In this document: positions 7,206 to 9,550 of the stretch, piece by piece
Layout: every line of letters begins with the position of its first letter
Position numbering within the stretch: position 1 is the first letter of the stretch
Assembly: GCA_020846515.1 (NCBI GenBank)
Contig: JADLDX010000656.1
Span: 1-9,550 of the forward strand
Direction: 5' to 3'
DNA from: Pirellulaceae bacterium
Lineage (GTDB): Bacteria > Planctomycetota > Planctomycetia > Pirellulales > Pirellulaceae
DNA: 9,550 nucleotides
Made by a program: the position numbers and the translations under genes
The notes under the pieces: generated by a model
The model's database searches: none
What the model was told of the DNA's origin: nothing
What the model saw: the letters and a program-made list of their open reading frames with translations, nothing else

Positions 7206-7296
7206 CTGCCGTCTAACTCGGACCAACGCCCAGCAACTAACTCGGTTTCTGAGCGGGCGTATCCGAAGTGTCGCTAGCCAATCCATGTTTCGAGAC
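7206..7296. other. Non-coding stretch downstream of ygiQ with a short direct repeat
   Basis: No gene is seen. CTAACTCGG occurs at 7213-7221 and again at 7237-7245. A CGCCCAGCA string at 7226-7234 echoes CACCCAGCA at 7151-7159 in the interval after the second 33-bp repeat, which suggests the repeat once belonged to a longer unit. A distant ACGCCC/GGGCGT inverted pair could form a weak terminator for ygiQ, but it has a long loop and no T tract. Confidence 0.4.
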
Positions 7297-9336
7297 TTAA
7301 TCCTTAGCGCCCTTGCGTCCCGGACGATAGCCCTTGGTGGTGCGTTGGCGGCTTTCCTTTTTGCCACCCACCTTCCCGCCAGTCTTGTCACCAATCTTGT
7401 GCACATATTCACCGCGGAATCGCGCGTTGGCGTCTTCGCGTCGACGCATCATGGCTTCTTGGGGTGGTTGAGCCGGAATGAGCGCGTCGCAGTCGTTGCC
7501 AATCAAATCGGTTCGGCCCGCCTGGCGCAGGGCTTCGCGGACTTCGAAGTAGTTTTCTGGTTTGAAGAACTGCATTAAAGCGCGTTGCAGCTTGCGATCG
7601 CGAAGACCTTTGGCGATATGCACTGGTTTCTTGGTGAACGGATCGATGCCTGTGTAATACATGGTCGTCGCCACGTCCAAAGGTGCCGGGATAAAGTCCT
7701 GGACCTGATCCGGTTTGTAACCATTGCGTTTCAGAAAGACAGCCAGATTGATCATGGCATCCAGATCGCTGCCGGGATGGCTGGCAATGAAGTAAGGGAT
7801 CAAATACTGTTTCTTGCTGACCTTCTTCGAGTGGTTCTCGAAGACTTCCGCAAAGTATTCGAAGTCGTCATTCGAAGGCTTGCGCATCTTGAACAGCACA
7901 TCGGGGTCGACATGCTCGGGAGCGACCTTTAGGTGACCGCCCACATGATGTTCCGTCAGTTCGCGAATGTACTCGGGTGATTGCCGCGCCAGATCCATGC
8001 GCACGCCACTGGCCACCAGGACTTTCTTGACCCCAGGTACTTTACGCGATGCTCGCATCAAGTCGATCACTGGTTGGTGATCGACGCCCAGCAGTTTACA
8101 GATCTTCGGATGCACGCAGGATTGGCGGCGGCAGACGGCTTCCACTTCCGGGCGCGTACACTTCATCTGGTACATGTGGGCCGTGGGGCCACCGATATCG
8201 CTGACCGTGCCTTTAAACGTTTTGCTTTGTGCTAACGTGGTGATTTCATTGAGAATGCTCTCTTGACTGCGCGACTGAATGGCTCGACCTTGGTGCGCCG
8301 TGATGGAGCAGAAGGTGCAGCCGCCGAAGCAGCCACGCATGATCGTCACCGAGTCCTTGATCATCTCGTACGCCGGAATGGGTTCGGTGTAGCTAGGATG
8401 CGGCCGGCGTGTGTAGGGCAGGCCATAGATGCGATCCATGGCCGTTTCCGATATCGGCAATTGGGGAGGATTGACCACGACGGCTTGCGTGCCATGCCAT
8501 TGAATCAATCGCCGCGCGTTATACGGATTGGTCTCCGAATGGATGATGCGGGTGGCATCGGCAAAATGCATCTTGTCATTGACGACTTGATCGTAGCTCG
8601 GCAATTTGAGGGCATCTTCGGGCGGTGTTTCTGAAGCTCCCAAGGCGTACGCCATGCCACGCATGTCGCGAAGGTCTTTGACCGATTGACCTGCGGCCAG
8701 GCGCTGCGCCATTTCGACGATGGCGTTTTCGCCCATGCCAAAGACGACCAGGTCTGCTTTGCTGTCCAGCAGAATGCTGCGTCGAACCTTGTCGCTCCAG
8801 TAGTCATAATGCGCCAAGCGACGCAGGGAAGCCTCGACGCCGCCGGCGATCACCGGTACGCCTTTGTAGGCCTCGCGAGCGCGCTGACAGTAACTGAGAG
8901 TGGCTCGGTCAGGACGCAGGCCAATCTTGCCGCCTGGCGAATAAGCGTCGTCATTGCGGACTTTTTTATTGGCCGTGTAATGATTGATCATCGAGTCCAT
9001 GTTGCCAGCACTGATGGCAAAGCACAGTCGCGGACGACCAAAACGCTGCCAATCAGCACAACTGTGCCAGTTGGGTTGCGAGACAATGCCCACGCGGAAG
9101 CCAGCCGCCTCAAGCACTCGGCCCAAAATGGCCATCGCGAAACTCGGGTGGTCGATATAGGCATCGCCCGTGACGAATACGATATCAATCTCGTCCCAAC
9201 CACGTGCTCGGGCTTCCGCAGCCGTCATCGGCAATGGCATTTTGGCCAGCGGGCCCGTCGGGCTGCGGCCTCCAGCCGGAAGACTGGTTAAGAAACGATC
9301 GGCCGTTTTGGCCTCGTTGAGCACAGGCAATTGCAT
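7297..9336 (-). CDS. ygiQ: YgiQ family radical SAM protein
   Basis: The 679-residue product matches the E. coli YgiQ family (739 aa) along its whole length. The N-terminal domain contains WDEIDIVFVTGDAYIDHPSF (47-66), SAGNMDSMINHYTA, and VIAGGVEASLRRLAHYDYWSD (162-182). The radical SAM core carries the CxxxCxxC cluster Cys336, Cys340 and Cys343 in MRGCFGGCTFCSI, which should hold a 4Fe-4S cluster for S-adenosylmethionine cleavage. A second group of cysteines (393, 402, 407, 413) is shared with E. coli YgiQ and could bind another metal or Fe-S centre. GGHLKVAPEH, YLIPYFIASHPG and TTMYYTG are also family hallmarks. The C-terminus is a Lys/Arg/Gly-rich tail (about 645-679). A large insert present in E. 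coli near residue 240 is absent. The substrate of this family is not established to my knowledge. ATG 9336 was chosen because the preceding residues align with the family N-terminus; its SD (AAAGAA) is weak. Confidence 0.97.
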   Translation of the reverse strand: MQLPVLNEAKTADRFLTSLPAGGRSPTGPLAKMPLPMTAAEARARGWDEIDIVFVTGDAYIDHPSFAMAILGRVLEAAGFRVGIVSQPNWHSCADWQRFGRPRLCFAISAGNMDSMINHYTANKKVRNDDAYSPGGKIGLRPDRATLSYCQRAREAYKGVPVIAGGVEASLRRLAHYDYWSDKVRRSILLDSKADLVVFGMGENAIVEMAQRLAAGQSVKDLRDMRGMAYALGASETPPEDALKLPSYDQVVNDKMHFADATRIIHSETNPYNARRLIQWHGTQAVVVNPPQLPISETAMDRIYGLPYTRRPHPSYTEPIPAYEMIKDSVTIMRGCFGGCTFCSITAHQGRAIQSRSQESILNEITTLAQSKTFKGTVSDIGGPTAHMYQMKCTRPEVEAVCRRQSCVHPKICKLLGVDHQPVIDLMRASRKVPGVKKVLVASGVRMDLARQSPEYIRELTEHHVGGHLKVAPEHVDPDVLFKMRKPSNDDFEYFAEVFENHSKKVSKKQYLIPYFIASHPGSDLDAMINLAVFLKRNGYKPDQVQDFIPAPLDVATTMYYTGIDPFTKKPVHIAKGLRDRKLQRALMQFFKPENYFEVREALRQAGRTDLIGNDCDALIPAQPPQEAMMRRREDANARFRGEYVHKIGDKTGGKVGGKKESRQRTTKGYRPGRKGAKD

Positions 9337-9492
9337 GCTGAATATTCTTTTTGGTAGTGAAAGCTTCGATTGGACGCGGTAATTGCGCTTGGCCGAAACC
9401 CTCTGGTTAATAAAACGCTTCGCAATTCGGTACCGGAAAGGAGGAGTCCCGGGAAAAGTCAGGCTCGAAAAATTCTAGTCCGGCGGAGCGAG
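9337..9492 (-). other. Predicted 5' leader of ygiQ (about 155 nt)
   Basis: No coding gene is found between the predicted transcription start and the ygiQ ATG. The leader begins with an inverted repeat GGCTCG/CGAGCC (plus-strand 9489-9494 and 9462-9467, 21-nt spacer) and contains an 8-bp palindrome CGGTACCG near 9428-9435. It also contains CCTCCTTT (plus-strand 9437-9444), which equals the anti-Shine-Dalgarno sequence. No known riboswitch pattern was recognised. Confidence 0.3.
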
Positions 9493-9498
9493 CCCTAG

Positions 9499-9527
9499 AT
9501 TATAGAAGGATGTCTAGGAATTGTCGA
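9499..9527 (-). promoter_or_regulatory. Sigma-70-type promoter of ygiQ
   Basis: On the minus strand TCGACA (plus 9522-9527, 5 of 6 match to TTGACA) is followed, after exactly 17 bp, by a perfect TATAAT (plus 9499-9504). Transcription would start near 9492 and run towards ygiQ. This is the only strong promoter match found in the window. Confidence 0.65.
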
Positions 9528-9550
9528 AAGGTCTTTTGGCCTTAATATTC

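Noticed and set aside
9437..9444. Strong Shine-Dalgarno (AAAGGAGG) on the plus strand
   Set aside because: No start codon follows at a usable distance and no open frame begins there. A nearby ATG at 9510 stops after 11 codons.

Overview
The window looks like bacterial chromosome of moderate-to-high GC, most likely from a planctomycete of the Pirellula/Rhodopirellula type. This is inferred from the gene style, weak Shine-Dalgarno use in front of several genes, intergenic regions full of short GC-rich palindromic repeats, and a very large helical protein with no recognisable domain. No rRNA, tRNA or taxon-specific marker is present, so the assignment is provisional.

Layout. A partial minus-strand gene runs off the left edge (start codon at 224) and encodes a small membrane-anchored or secreted protein. 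A 650-bp gap follows (225-874). Its right half holds four copies of a 23-bp imperfect palindrome and two tandem copies of an 85-94-bp composite unit. Two plus-strand genes then lie 4 bp apart and almost certainly form an operon: a 1383-residue protein of unknown function (875-5026) and a 472-residue double-length protein of the flavin-dependent thymidylate synthase (ThyX) superfamily (5031-6449). Converging on these is a minus-strand PfpI/DJ-1-family gene (6498-7055). Upstream of it a repeat-bearing gap (7056-7296) holds three copies of a 33-bp repeat. The last gene, also minus strand, is a YgiQ-family radical SAM protein (7297-9336). It is preceded by a good sigma-70-type promoter and a leader of about 155 nt.

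Genes together. YgiQ and PfpI are common stand-alone genes and show no functional link here. The most interesting unit is the pair of plus-strand genes. In the ThyX-like protein the signature motif is divided between two degenerate halves: the first half keeps the ESSTRY segment but has ASP where RHR is expected, and the second half keeps RHRTGS but lacks ExSxR. It is translationally close to a giant protein of unknown role. Whether it still makes dTMP, forms one composite active site, or has a new role cannot be settled from sequence alone.
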